Source: Trichomonas vaginalis G3 (lineage: Eukaryota > Parabasalia > Trichomonadida > Trichomonadidae). Taken from it: a stretch of DNA of 64,000 bases. Positions 22,901 through 35,700 of this stretch are shown here, piece after piece. The notes below the pieces were generated by a model. It ran no database searches. It was not told the origin of the DNA and saw nothing but the letters and a program-made list of their open reading frames with translations. Position numbers and translations under genes: made by a program. Position 1 is the stretch's first letter, and the number at the start of each line of letters is the position of its first letter. The DNA lies in NCBI RefSeq assembly GCF_026262505.1, contig NC_067208.1:8503962-8567961 (forward strand). The letters are read 5' to 3'.

Positions 22901-25900
22901 ATTCTAATTTTTTACGAAATTATTCAAATACGTTATTTTTTAAAATGAAAAGATAAGCATACCATTATGCAGTAGTTTGCGCACATATACTATGCTGATG
23001 AAAGTTGGTCTCTAATTCGAAACTTGAGTCTGTCAAATTGACGTTCAAGTATTAAAAAGTTGTATTATACGTATGATGTTGCCCGATGTTTGGTAACACT
23101 ATTGTAGAATATAAGCATATATGATAGAAAAGCAATATGCTTAATATCGAGTAATTCTAATTTTTTACGAAATTATTCAAATACGTTATTTTTTAAAATG
23201 AAAAGATAAGCATACCATTATGCAGTAGTTTGCGCACATATACTATGCTGATGAAAGTTGGTCTCTAATTCGAAACTTGAGTCTGTCAAATTGACGTTCA
23301 AGTATTAAAAAGTTGTATTATACGTATGATGTTGCCCGATGTTTGGTAACACTATTGTAGAATATAAGCATATATGATAGAAAAGCAATATGCTTAATAT
23401 CGAGTAATTCTAATTTTTTACGAAATTATTCAAATACGTTATTTTTTAAAATGAAAAGATAAGCATACCATTATGCAGTAGTTTGCGCACATATACTATG
23501 CTGATGAAAGTTGGTCTCTAATTCGAAACTTGAGTCTGTCAAATTGACGTTCAAGTATTAAAAAGTTGTATTATACGTATGATGTTGCCCGATGTTTGGT
23601 AACACTATTGTAGAATATAAGCATATATGATAGAAAAGCAATATGCTTAATATCGAGTAATTCTAATTTTTTACGAAATTATTCAAATACGTTATTTTTT
23701 AAAATGAAAAGATAAGCATACCATTATGCAGTAGTTTGCGCACATATACTATGCTGATGAAAGTTGGTCTCTAATTCGAAACTTGAGTCTGTCAAATTGA
23801 CGTTCAAGTATTAAAAAGTTGTATTATACGTATGATGTTGCCCGATGTTTGGTAACACTATTGTAGAATATAAGCATATATGATAGAAAAGCAATATGCT
23901 TAATATCGAGTAATTCTAATTTTTTACGAAATTATTCAAATACGTTATTTTTTAAAATGAAAAGATAAGCATACCATTATGCAGTAGTTTGCGCACATAT
24001 ACTATGCTGATGAAAGTTGGTCTCTAATTCGAAACTTGAGTCTGTCAAATTGACGTTCAAGTATTAAAAAGTTGTATTATACGTATGATGTTGCCCGATG
24101 TTTGGTAACACTATTGTAGAATATAAGCATATATGATAGAAAAGCAATTATGCTTAATATCGAGTAATTCTAATTTTTTACGAAATTATTCAAATACGTT
24201 ATTTTTTAAAATGAAAAGATAAGCATACCATTATGCAGTAGTTTGCGCACATATACTATGCTGATGAAAGTTGGTCTCTAATTCGAAAACTTGAGTCTGT
24301 CAAATTGACGTTCAAGTATTAAAAAGTTGTATTATACGTATGATGTTGCCCGATGTTTGGTAACACTATTGTTAGAATATAAGCATATTATGATAGAAAA
24401 AGCAATATGCTTAATATCGAGTAATTCTAATTTTTTACGAAATTATTCAAATACGTTATTTTTAAAATGAAAGATAAGCATACCATTATGCAGTAGTTTG
24501 CGCACATTACTATGCTGATGAAAGTTGGTCTCTAATTCGAAACTTGAGTCTGTCAAATTGACGTTCAAGTATTAAAAAGTTGTATTATACGTATGATGTT
24601 GCCCGATGTTTGGTAACACTATTGTAGAATATAAGCATATATGATAGAAAAGCAATATGCTTAATATCGAGTAATTCTAATTTTTTACGAAATTATTCAA
24701 ATACGTTATTTTTTAAAATGAAAAGATAAGCATACCATTATGCAGTAGTTTGCGCACATATACTATGCTGATGAAAGTTGGTCTCTAATTCGAAACTTGA
24801 GTCTGTCAAATTGACGTTCAAGTATTAAAAAAGTTGTATTATACGTATGATGTTGCCGATGTTTGGTAACACTATTGTAGAATATAAGCATATATGATAG
24901 AAAAGCAATATGCTTAATATCGAGTAATTCTAATTTTTTACGAAATTATTCAAATACGTTTATTTTTTAAAATGAAAAGATAAGCATACCATTATTCCAG
25001 TAGTTTGCGCACATATACTATGCTGATGAAAGTTGGTCTCTAATTCGAAACTTGAGTCTGTCAAATTGACGTTCAAGTATTTAAAAAGTTGTATTATACG
25101 TATGATGTTGCCCGATGTTTGGTAACACTATTGTAGAATATAAGCATATATGATAGAAAAGCAATATGCTTAATATCGAGTAATTCTAATTTTTTACGAA
25201 ATTATTCAAATACGTTATTTTTTAAAATGAAAAGATAAGCATACCATTATGCAGTAGTTTGCGCACATATACTATGCTGATGAAAGTTGGTCTCTAATTC
25301 GAAACTTGAGTCTGTCAAATTGACGTTCAAGTATTAAAAAGTTTGTATTATACGTATGATGTTGCCCGATGTTTGGTAACACTATTGTAGAATATAAGCA
25401 TATATGATAGAAAAGCAATATGCTTAATATCGAGTAATTCTAATTTTTTACGAAATTATTCAAATACGTTATTTTTTAAAATGAAAAGATAAGCATACCA
25501 TTATGCAGTAGTTTGCGCACATATACTATGCTGATGAAAGTTGGTCTCTAATTCGAAACTTGAGTCTGTCAAATTGACGTTCAAGTATTAAAAGTTGTAT
25601 TATACGTATGATGTTGCCCGATGTTTGGTAACACTATTGTAGAATATAAGCATATATGATAGAAAAGCAATATGCTTAATATCGAGTAATTCTAATTTTT
25701 TACGAAATTATTCAAATACGTTATTTTTTAAAATGAAAAGATAAGCATACCATTATGCAGTAGTTTGCGCACATATACTATGCTGATGAAAGTTGGTCTC
25801 TAATTCGAAACTTGAGTCTGTCAAATTGACGTTCAAGTATTAAAAAGTTGTATTATACGTATGATGTTGCCCGATGTTTGGTAACACTATTGTAGAATAT

Positions 25901-27499
25901 AAGCATATATGATAGAAAAGCAATATGCTTAATATCGAGTAATTCTAATTTTTTACGAAATTATTCAAATACGTTATTTTTTAAAATGAAAAGATAAGCA
26001 TACCATTATGCAGTAGTTTGCGCACATATACTATGCTGATGAAAGTTGGTCTCTAATTCGAAACTTGAGTCTGTCAAATTGACGTTCAAGTATTAAAAAG
26101 TTGTATTATACGTATGATGTTGCCCGATGTTTGGTAACACTATTGTAGAATATAAGCATATATGATAGAAAAGCAATATGCTTAATATCGAGTAATTCTA
26201 ATTTTTTACGAAATTATTCAAATACGTTATTTTTTAAAATGAAAAGATAAGCATACCATTATGCAGTAGTTTGCGCACATATACTATGCTGATGAAAGTT
26301 GGTCTCTAATTCGAAACTTGAGTCTGTCAAATTGACGTTCAAGTATTAAAAAGTTGTATTATACGTATGATGTTGCCCGATGTTTGGTAACACTATTGTA
26401 GAATATAAGCATATATGATAGAAAAGCAATATGCTTAATATCGAGTAATTCTAATTTTTTACGAAATTATTCAAATACGTTATTTTTTAAAATGAAAAGA
26501 TAAGCATACCATTATGCAGTAGTTTGCGCACATATACTATGCTGATGAAAGTTGGTCTCTAATTCGAAACTTGAGTCTGTCAAATTGACGTTCAAGTATT
26601 AAAAAGTTGTATTATACGTATGATGTTGCCCGATGTTTGGTAACACTATTGTAGAATATAAGCATATATGATAGAAAAGCAATATGCTTAATATCGAGTA
26701 ATTCTAATTTTTTACGAAATTATTCAAATACGTTATTTTTTAAAATGAAAAGATAAGCATACCATTATGCAGTAGTTTGCGCACATATACTATGCTGATG
26801 AAAGTTGGTCTCTAATTCGAAACTTGAGTCTGTCAAATTGACGTTCAAGTATTAAAAAGTTGTATTATACGTATGATGTTGCCCGATGTTTGGTAACACT
26901 ATTGTAGAATATAAGCATATATGATAGAAAAGCAATATGCTTAATATCGAGTAATTCTAATTTTTTACGAAATTATTCAAATACGTTATTTTTTAAAATG
27001 AAAAGATAAGCATACCATTATGCAGTAGTTTGCGCACATATACTATGCTGATGAAAGTTGGTCTCTAATTCGAAACTTGAGTCTGTCAAATTGACGTTCA
27101 AGTATTAAAAAGTTGTATTATACGTATGATGTTGCCCGATGTTTGGTAACACTATTGTAGAATATAAGCATATATGATAGAAAAGCAATATGCTTAATAT
27201 CGAGTAATTCTAATTTTTACGAAATTATTCAAATACGTTATTTTTTAAAATGAAAAGATAAGCATACCATTATGCAGTAGTTTGCGCACATATACTATGC
27301 TGATGAAAGTTGGTCTCTAATTCGAAACTTGAGTCTGTCAAATTGACGTTCAAGTATTAAAAAGTTGTATTATACGTATGATGTTGCCCGATGTTTGGTA
27401 ACACTATTGTAGAATATAAGCATATATGATAGAAAAGCAATATGCTTAATATCGAGTAATTCTAATTTTTTACGAAATTATTCAAATACGTTATTTTTT
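16982..27499. repeat. 253-bp satellite array, about 42 units
   Basis: Unit starts at 16982 (aaaaagttgtattatacg), 17235, 17488 and onward every 253 bp to about 27499, where the last unit is cut inside ttatttttta. Units are AT-rich and nearly identical, except for a cluster of single-base indels at about 24140-25600 and isolated ones near 27216. Each unit holds a weak inverted repeat (aagcatatatgat/agcaatatgctt). No gene in any frame. It resembles no element end that I recognise. Confidence 0.95.
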
Positions 27500-27696
27500 A
27501 GTTTCAATGCTGATTTGTTCCTTAGCTTGTAAACTATAGTTACTTTATATCTTCGGCTATTATCCTATTCAACTTAGACGTAAAAAAATTAAATAACGTA
27601 TAAATATAATTTTAATGGTAAAAGATTAAATGTTTATTCCGTATGTAATGTGATTTGATTTGGATGGTAAGATAAGTTTCGGTATAGTTTTTGTTA
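27494..27696 (-). repeat. Inverted arm flanking the satellite, right
   Basis: Reverse complement of 16560-16761. It joins the satellite through the shared word atttttta and is cut at its outer end exactly where the rve transposon IS-A begins (27697). Confidence 0.9.
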
Positions 27697-28592
27697 TGTT
27701 ATAGACCGAAAATAGATTTTTTCAGTTTTCTCTTCAAATAATTGAAAGAATGATACTATTATAGGTTTATTATATTATATAGCATATAATCATGCTATAG
27801 CCGAAAATTATAAGTTTTGAGAAGATTGAATATAACACAAAAAATTTGAATGTAAGTTAAATTGCTTGTTGTTTTAATAGCTATTTAATGAGAAATCCAA
27901 TATTGCAAAATTCAAATTGAATGATTGAAAGAACAGAAAAAGTCATTCTTTTCAATTTCGAATATGTTTCATTGTATTTATAATATATGGCAAATAAGAT
28001 ATTTAAACTTGATTTTTGAAGGACAATTCAAAAATTGAAAAAATTCAAATAATTTTTATTCAAAAATAAACTAGTTATTTGAGTTTAATACTAATTATCT
28101 ATTCAAACTACAAAGTTTGTAATTTAAAATATTTTGTGAGATCAGATTGAATTAATTCAAGGTTCTTTTCAATTAATATTAATGACCATATTACGCATTT
28201 TTCGAACATTCTTAAACAAATATATAAAAAATGGGAGAAGAATGTTAAATTTTCTAGACATAAAGAAGTTGTCTTGCAAGTTTTAGCTCTTATCTCTAAC
28301 AAAAAATTAATTTTTAAAAAAAGACGAATACGTTTCACAGCGAGAAAAAAATAAAAGGCAAGATAGAATTTTCTAGACATAAAGAAGTTGTTTACGAGTT
28401 TTAGCTCTTATCTCTAACAAAAAATTAATTTTTAAAAAATGACCGAATACGTTTCACAGCGAGAAAAAATAAAAGGCAAGATAGAATTTTCTAGACATAA
28501 AGAAGTTGTTTACCGAGTTTTAGCTCTTATCTCTAACAAAAATTAATTTTATAAAAAAATGACCGATACGTTTCACAGCGAGAAAAAAATAA
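27697..28592 (+). repeat. IS-A left terminal inverted repeat with subterminal tandem units
   Basis: The outer ~550 bp are unique AT-rich sequence. The inner part holds about three units of ~120 bp (from about 28251, 28371 and 28489), each with ctagacataaagaagttgt and cgtttcacagcgagaaaa. It matches 57862-58885 directly and 54035-54853 in reverse, with single-base length differences in A runs. Arrays near transposon ends often bind transposase; that role is inferred here. No gene; the reverse-strand reading at 28108-28380 is chance. Confidence 0.85.
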
Positions 28593-28770
28593 AACTGTAC
28601 ACTGATTTTAATTTTCATTTTCAGTCACTTTACTTATTATTTTTTCTTTTTTTCATTTTAATTATAAATTATTTAATATTATGTTTATTTACGTTACATT
28701 TTCTTTATTCTTTTGAATTCCATACTAGACACTTATAGAATATTTTGATTTGTTAACGTACTTCATTAGA

Positions 28771-29727
28771 ATGAATCCTTACAAAGGGTATGTCGATCGA
28801 ATTTACCTAATTGGTATTTCCAATCAGATTGAAGAAGGTAAAATGACATGGGAAGAAGCTTGCACCATGTTCCCATCGCCCCAACCCTTCAATCAAATGA
28901 TTTCAAATATTTAGATGTTTCAAAATCTTTTTTACAAAATCAATTTAGCTTACAGAATATCCCATTGCCTAAAGGCAAGAAAGGTCGTAGGGTCAATCCT
29001 ACGACCAAATCAAAGCTTTGCTGTGATACATGACCACTGGGCTTTCCCTGTGGTCAAACAAAACAATGGAAACGTTTGAAATTACAACAAATTGATGTAT
29101 CTTATAGAGAAGTACGCAGATACTTCAAAGAAAATCATTTCACCAAGACGCGATTAGAGCATGCCGGGCCAGAAACAGCAGTAAGATATTGGGCGCTTTC
29201 ACCCAATCTTATTGGCACGCAGATGTTCATTATTTTAGGGGTGTTCGTGGCCAGTATATTTATGGCATAATCGACAATTTTAGCCGCAAGTCCTAGCGTG
29301 TATCAAATACCAGATATGCTGGCAGCGACGACAGCGAACGTTGCAGCTTCCGCCTTCATTGAATTTGGCGCCCTTATTGTTTCTGGACCGACACGTTCAG
29401 AAAATAGGGGCGCCTTTCAAGATCTACTTGATCTTTGGGGCGTCAATGGCGGCATACAGACTCTCATTCTCCCTACCAAATGGGAAGATTGAGAGATTCT
29501 GGCCGACATTGGAGCGCTGCCAAAGCATTCAGGCTATCCTGCCTTTATTTGGAGTACAATAATAACAACCGCATGAAGATTCCCAATTAATCCATTAACT
29601 GGAACAAATTACACGCCAAATCAAATGTATCAGCTGAACCGAAATACACAATGCAGATACAGAAAGGTTGTGGCAAATATGGGATACAGATATAGGCATG
29701 ACCGCTGTTGACACATTCACAGCGTAA
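28771..29727 (+). pseudogene. rve/DDE transposase of IS-A, frame-disrupted
   Basis: Starts 'MNPYKGYVDRIYLIGISNQI'. Later segments give a basic region 'PLPKGKKGRRVNP', a helix-turn-helix-like part ('VSYREVRRYFKENHFTKTRL') and the rve core: first Asp in 'WHADVHYF' (clear in IS-B), second Asp in 'FWTDNGSENR', Glu in 'NGKIERFW'. Several single-base gains or losses, mostly in short homopolymer runs, break the frame. IS-B carries different ones, so the two copies were damaged (or mis-sequenced) independently. Size if intact: about 320 residues. Confidence 0.75.
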
Positions 29728-30065
29728 TAATAAACATAATTTTTTAATTTCATTTTAACAAGTTTTTTTAAATGTATGTAATGAATAATTCATTAGAATA
29801 TGATAATGCACATTGTAACAGAATAGAACAATCACCAAATTTTTTTTTGAAATTAAAAAATAAAAGTAAAAAGTATAAAGTAATCTAACCAAAAAAGACA
29901 TTTAAAAGAATTTTGGAAAAAACAGAATAAGGATAATGATATTATTTTAGATACACAATCGATGTACTGAAGAATAATCCGGTAAAATGATGATATAAAA
30001 TTAGATTATTTTACAAGTAGCTAAAAGAATAAAACTATAATATAAAATAAATGAAGTTTAATGAA
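29728..30065. other. IS-A 3' non-coding stretch up to M2
   Basis: AT-rich DNA after the transposase stop, matching 60037-60357 of IS-B closely. It ends with the left AATGAA target duplication of M2 (30060-30065). No gene seen. Confidence 0.7.
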
Positions 30066-30224
30066 AGTACAGTATACATTGTGCGTCGCCTGTAGCCTAC
30101 AGCTACAGTCACCGACACAATGAAAAAAGTGACAGAAAACTGACACCATACGGGCGCGCATATGTACGCATATATGTGTAAAAATAAACGTTCATATGTA
30201 AACTAACCTTTATTCACTAGCAGG
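30066..30224 (+). repeat. M2 left terminal inverted repeat
   Basis: 159 bp, identical in reverse to 53791-53949. It contains gtgcgtcgcctgtagcctac, a tgacagaaaactgac word that recurs near the ends of the mini-Maverick and M3, and alternating cgcatatg-type DNA. Confidence 0.95.
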
Positions 30225-30371
30225 AGCTTTGTTGTTCGCTTCCATTAAAATGTAAACTTTACGTGTCAAAAAAATTCTGTCACGTAAACTATTTATGTTG
30301 AGATTGAGTACCAGACTCTAATATAAGTTCAACCATTATATTAGAGTCTTTAGGAATTTCATATGGTTCTT

Positions 30372-31358
30372 TTACATAATATTCCTTTTTTGACCATCAG
30401 TTGATTCTTCAACTCTTTTGAATGAAAAGCGCTTATAAAACTCAAACACGAGTGCATCTTTATAACCAGTGATATCGTAAAATTTTGGTGGCACAAGCTG
30501 TTCATTCACATTACATATAAATTGTTTGTTATCATGAGCAATATTACTCAACGTTACTAAAGGCTCAAGGAGAGGATTTATTCTTATCTGATAACCGACA
30601 AATTTATATGTTGGTTTGCCCTTTCGCTCAAGGATAAACTTGATATTCGCTATAGTTATGAAAAGCTCATCAAAGTACTTATATGTTTTTTTATCTTTAT
30701 CATTTTCGTCAGTGAAATCTGCTATGGTAAAACTATAATATACATGCATTCGCGAGATATATTTTTTTTCCCATAAGTCTAAAAATTTTGCTTTCGATGG
30801 AATTACTTTTTGCGTGAATGTTCTACCATGGTCATCTTCCCAAACAAGCTCTGGTTTTCTTGATGTTGTGTCTGTTTCAGTGGTTTCTAATAACGCAGTG
30901 ATGAAATCCAACACATCTCCTAGGGACATGTCATATTTATAATTCAAGGCATTTTTTTCTATACTACTGTATGAAGGTAATGTTATGATTGGTGATGTAC
31001 CTTTTCTTAATACATTCAATTTATTTTCATTTGAATCATAGTAACAATCAACAAATTCTCTACTTGCCTCAGTCATTTTTTCCATAAGACCTTCATTCAA
31101 CTCCTGTGTAGTCATGTTGGGTTTTATGTAATATCTCATGTCAAACCTTTTTTTCACTGATTTTGATGAATCTGTCATTTCTAATGGAATAGCAAGAAAC
31201 TCAAAGTCTGGATGCTCAAGACTTATCTTTCTTATCTCAAGAGCTTTTGACGCAGGATATTCAATGAAGTCTCTCGGTAATTTATATGAGACTGTATTAC
31301 CACTTATCGTGCCATCATTCATAACATGTTCATAGTATAATCCATCATATTTAGACAT
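30372..31358 (-). CDS. Maverick penton-like/minor capsid candidate
   Basis: A 328-residue product starting 'MSKYDGLYYEH', chosen because it follows an acatataaa leader; an upstream non-ATG extension is unlikely. It is mixed beta-strand in character and shares the arrangement 'YKLPRDFIEYPASKALEIRKI' with the M3 gene at 62162-63011 ('YPLRWLRDPSVTKAIGFRRM'). Both lie at the Maverick edge, next to a Gly-2 small protein or the ATPase. Penton-like minor capsid is an inference from size and position; it may be another virion protein. Its start is only 18 bp from the divergent ATPase start. Confidence 0.5.
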   Translation of the reverse strand: MSKYDGLYYEHVMNDGTISGNTVSYKLPRDFIEYPASKALEIRKISLEHPDFEFLAIPLEMTDSSKSVKKRFDMRYYIKPNMTTQELNEGLMEKMTEASREFVDCYYDSNENKLNVLRKGTSPIITLPSYSSIEKNALNYKYDMSLGDVLDFITALLETTETDTTSRKPELVWEDDHGRTFTQKVIPSKAKFLDLWEKKYISRMHVYYSFTIADFTDENDKDKKTYKYFDELFITIANIKFILERKGKPTYKFVGYQIRINPLLEPLVTLSNIAHDNKQFICNVNEQLVPPKFYDITGYKDALVFEFYKRFSFKRVEESTDGQKRNIM

Positions 31359-31376
31359 TTTATATGTAACTAAAAG

Positions 31377-32276
31377 ATGGAGAAAGTTATTAATCAAGTA
31401 GATAAGATTCTTCATGATGGAGCACGTAAGAATAGTAAAGAACTAAACAATGCACTCATTATGCCATTTTCTGATGATTATCCATTTTGTACTAATGGTG
31501 TTTATTTCTACTGCGGTAAGATGGGTTCAGGTAAGACATATGGTGTTATTCGTCATATAATGATAACAGACCGCTTCACTAATACTCCATATTATGACTC
31601 AATAGTTATCTCAGCAACATCAGGAACAATGGATAAAACAGCGAAGACATTTATGAGTCAAGTTAAAGCACCAGTACTGAAAAAGGATGATAAAGAACTT
31701 ATGCCTTATTTAATGAAGAACGTTAAGATGAAAGCAAAGTATTACGCTATTGTTGAGTTCGTTCAAAGTAAGTTCGAAAAAATTTCAGAGGAGATGGAAC
31801 ACATCTTAACAAAGCATCAACTAAGGAAACCTGATGGAAAGTTTGAGTATAAGAAGATTGCAATATATGTTGTAAAGAAGTTGAACAAATATCCTTTCAC
31901 AAAGTATCCCAGTAATTCTCTATTAGTGTTAGACGATTATGGTGGTCATGACTTATTGAATGACCCACGTTCACCATTAGCGAACTTCATCACTAAGGTC
32001 AGACATTATAACTATACTGTTGTCATCATGTGTCAAACATGGAGACATATATGTTTAAACATTAAGAGACTATGCACTGACTTCGTTATCTTTCAAGGTT
32101 ATTCTATGAGAGACTTTCAGTCAATGATTGAACAGTCAGGAGCAACAGAAGATTGGGAAGAGTTATGGAACAAATACAAAGAGCTACCAACACCTCGTTC
32201 ATATATGGAAGTTCATATAGTTGCAGGAAAGACGGACTTTAAAGAAGTTAAGCAACAAAAGATGACATTATTTTAA
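31377..32276 (+). CDS. Maverick genome-packaging ATPase (A32/FtsK-HerA type)
   Basis: A 299-residue P-loop ATPase. Walker A is 'GKMGSGKT' at about residue 47; Walker B is 'NSLLVLDDYGGHD' near residue 180. An Arg- and Tyr-rich segment follows ('KVRHYNYTVVIMCQTWRHI'), as in A32-like packaging enzymes. In Polintons this motor is thought to pump DNA into the capsid. It is transcribed divergently from 30372-31358 and is followed after 10 bp by the Gly-2 protein gene. Confidence 0.85.
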   Translation: MEKVINQVDKILHDGARKNSKELNNALIMPFSDDYPFCTNGVYFYCGKMGSGKTYGVIRHIMITDRFTNTPYYDSIVISATSGTMDKTAKTFMSQVKAPVLKKDDKELMPYLMKNVKMKAKYYAIVEFVQSKFEKISEEMEHILTKHQLRKPDGKFEYKKIAIYVVKKLNKYPFTKYPSNSLLVLDDYGGHDLLNDPRSPLANFITKVRHYNYTVVIMCQTWRHICLNIKRLCTDFVIFQGYSMRDFQSMIEQSGATEDWEELWNKYKELPTPRSYMEVHIVAGKTDFKEVKQQKMTLF

Positions 32277-32286
32277 GAAGAAATAA

Positions 32287-32694
32287 ATGGGTTTTGGCGA
32301 TTATGTTAAAGCTGGATGGGGTATGGTGAAAAAAAATCCTGGTCTTGTAATAGGTGCTGGATTTAACATTGCTAACAAACTTTTCCCTCAAGTTGGTCAA
32401 GTCGGTGGTGTTATCGGTAGTCTTGGTGAAAGAATTGCAAAAACTACATTAGGTGAAGATAATGCATTAACGAAGAATCTTAAAGCATTCAATAAAGCTC
32501 TTGGTGGTGACTTCAGTAGAGACAAGCCTGTTGAAACACCTATAGTTCAACCTCAACAAACTATTGACAACAATAAGTATAACGCATACATTGGAGGAGC
32601 TATTTGGAACAATCATAAGCCATTAGTTCAGTCAGTACGTGTACTATCAGACATGCCATGGATTAATGCTATTAGTGGCACTATACGCAGATAA
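32287..32694 (+). CDS. Small Gly-rich virion-type protein
   Basis: 135 residues starting 'MGFGDYVKAGWGMVKKNPGL', with a long Gly/Ala/Val hydrophobic stretch to about residue 45 and a polar tail. The M3 gene at 61916-62157 has a similar start ('MGFFSKIGNFF') and position. The Gly at position 2 could be a myristoylation site. Compare with small membrane-active or core proteins of adenoviruses and virophages; this is inference. Confidence 0.55.
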   Translation: MGFGDYVKAGWGMVKKNPGLVIGAGFNIANKLFPQVGQVGGVIGSLGERIAKTTLGEDNALTKNLKAFNKALGGDFSRDKPVETPIVQPQQTIDNNKYNAYIGGAIWNNHKPLVQSVRVLSDMPWINAISGTIRR

Positions 32695-32714
32695 TATATT
32701 TTTATGAGGTTTAA

Positions 32715-35700
32715 ATGAGTGAACAAGAGAGGAAACTCATTGATGAACGAGTTAAGAAATGGGAGAATGAACGTCCGATAATTCGTACCATAATTAGCGA
32801 TCAAAAGTTCAAGCAGCATACATTTGATTTTTTGCGCGATATATATAATGATCTTGCTTTTGATTACAATGCTAGGCAATACTTTGAGAAAGAATATGTT
32901 CAAAAAGGTCGTATTAATTTCCCAATGAGAAGAGAAGGCTTTTTGATTACATCAACATATACAGCACGTGGTAGAGACCCTTTTACAGACGCGGTTCGTA
33001 ACTTTAAAGCACGTTCTTCTATTAATGATGATCCAGATTTCTACATACCTTATTTTCGTCCACCTTCGCATCCTTTACGAACCAGTGATCCTGGATATGA
33101 CGCTAAACGAAGATATATAGAGACGAAATTAGCTAAATACAAGGAACCTAAGGATCCAAGGACTGGAGAAGTAAAGGAATCACATGTCAAGATAAATAAG
33201 CTTTACAAAGTAGTTGAAGAATTGGAGAAACGATCTAATGAGATTAACGCTGAGAAGAAAAAGGAAGTACCAAATATGAACAAACTAGATAAGATGATTA
33301 AGGAATATAGAGGATTGGCGAATACATCGAGCGTTCTAATAAAGGAAGTAGAAAACACGACAAAGCTGCAGAAAATGATTCATGATGAATTACTGTTAGG
33401 TGAATTTTCTATAAACAAAAGACAGAGAAACTTAATGGGTGAGGCTTATTATTTGGAGAATTGGTATAATGAGAGGTTAAAACAAATGTCGACTCCAACA
33501 CCAACTCCTACACCTACTCCTACAGTACCTCCAACTCCATCTCCCACTCCTGAACCAACAGTAGCTCCAACGCCAACTCCTACAGTAGCTCCAACGCCAA
33601 CTCTGACACCAACTGCTCACGCAGGTCCTCCACCAATGTCGAGTAGTCATGGTATAACATTAAATAAACCAACACCTACACCAAAAATAACTCCTGTATC
33701 ACATCCTAGTACAACTAACCCAGTATCTGATTCAAATCAAGCGGAAAGATCACAGGTTCTTAAAAGAGCTAATACACCAACTGCTTCCCCTATTAGAACA
33801 CCAGAGCCAACTCCAAGAATCACAAAGGCGCCAACACCTTCACCGACTGTTGAACCAACTCCAGAACCAACAGTACCTCCAACTCCATCTCCAACTCCAT
33901 CACCGACACCTACAAAAGCACCTACTCCATCTCCAACTCCGACTAAAGCTCCGACACCGTCTCCAACACCAACTAAAGCTCCAACACCGTCTCCAACTCC
34001 AGCTGAACCAACTGATGCAGAATCTATTCAAAATTGGTTAGACGAAGAAAAGCGAAAAGAAAAGGCTGCAATTGATGCTGCACTAGATAAAAACACACCA
34101 CCACAGACACTTGGTGGTACATGTTAAAGAAAGACAACATTTCAAAGACAAGAACGTGCATTGAGTGTTGCCAGAGAACAAGCACAAGAAGAGAAGAAAA
34201 TAGTTGAAGGAGAAGCTTCAAATAGAGGTGTCCAGGAACTTACAAAAGGATCAAACTATCCAAGCAGAGAAAGCTCGAGTGATAATGTTGTCTCAAGAGC
34301 TACTGATTTAGTTACCCATGGTATTCTAACTGGTGCAACAGCTGTTGGTAGTGCTATTGGAACCAGTGTTGACACTGTTGTTGATACTGTAAGAACTGTT
34401 ACAAATCCTACACCTGAAGATAGGAAGGAAGAATTTCTTACTCTTAATACAAAGGCAAAACCAGGGATATGGATTGGTCGTGGAATTTTAAATGCTGGTA
34501 GTGCTATTGGCAATGGTGCTTCAGCGGTAGGGGGATGGCTCGGAAGAACAGCAACATCAACCGCAAATGGAATACTAACAGGTGCCAAATCACTTGGTAA
34601 TTGGGCTGATGATAAGTATACAAAATATTATGAAGAAAAAGCTCGTAAGGCTAAGGAAGAAGCTGAACGAAAGGCGAAAGAAGAAGCTGAACGTAAAGAA
34701 CTAGAGGAGCTTAAGAAGAAAGAAAAAGCTCGTAAGGCTAAGGAAGAAGCTGAACGAAAGGCGAAAGAAGAAGCTGAACGTAAAGAACTAGAGGAGCTTA
34801 AGAAGAAAGAAAAAGCTCGTAAGGCTAAGGAAGAAGCTGAACGAAAGGCGAAAGAAGAAGCTGAACGTAAAGAACTAGAGGAGCTTAAGAAGAAAGAAAA
34901 AGCTCGTAAGGCTAAGGAAGAAGCTGAACGAAAGGCGAAAGAAGAAGCTGAACGTAAAGAACTAGAGGAACTTAAGAAGAAAGAAAAAGCTCGTAAGGCT
35001 AAGGAAGAAGCAGATAGAAAGGCGAAAGAAGAAGCAGATAGAAAGGCTAAGGAAGAAGCTGATAGAAAGGCGAAAGCAGCAACACCATCGCCATCTCCAT
35101 CTCCTTCACCATCAATAGCGGCTCCTGTGAGACAATTTGGTGCATGGGGTGCTGATTTAGTCAAAGATGCTGCACAAGGAATTGGAAAGGAACTGAAGAA
35201 CACAACATTAGGTACAATAGAGCGTTTTGGTAATCTTACGGATTACACAATTAGATCAGCTGCTAATCTTTTATATAACCAGACTACTGATAACGGTACT
35301 GATGAATTGGCTGTAAACGGACTAGCATCAATTAAGAAATCAGCAGAAGATAAATACGATGAATGGAAAAAGAATATTAAGGGTGAATATAATAAGTATG
35401 CATATCCTGAAGAACATATGAAGTTAGAGCTTACCAGACTAAGATCAAAATATGGTAATGAAACAACAAATACTACAACGCAAACGACGAAAGCTGACAG
35501 AAAGATTGATGACACTCCTACTCCAACTCCTGCAATGGCGAACATCACAACAATTGCTCCAAGAGTTCCAACAGGAGAAGGTATATCAGGAAATGTTTCA
35601 ACTACTCATAACATTACTGAAGCAGCTAATGTTTCAGCAGTTGAGCAACCTGTTGTTAATGTAACTCAGGAAAACGCTACTGAAACATCAACACCAAGAC

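Noticed and set aside
16982-27499. CRISPR-like array
   Set aside because: Units are uniform 253-bp direct repeats without distinct spacers, in a eukaryotic setting, and no cas genes occur.
28108-28380. Reverse-strand 90-residue frame in the IS-A end repeat
   Set aside because: Phe/Leu/Lys-rich chance frame in AT-rich terminal repeat DNA; not kept in the matching repeats.
34628-35203. Reverse-strand Ser/Ala/Phe-rich frame
   Set aside because: Mirror of the Lys/Glu/Ala repeat in the forward gene; composition is an artefact.
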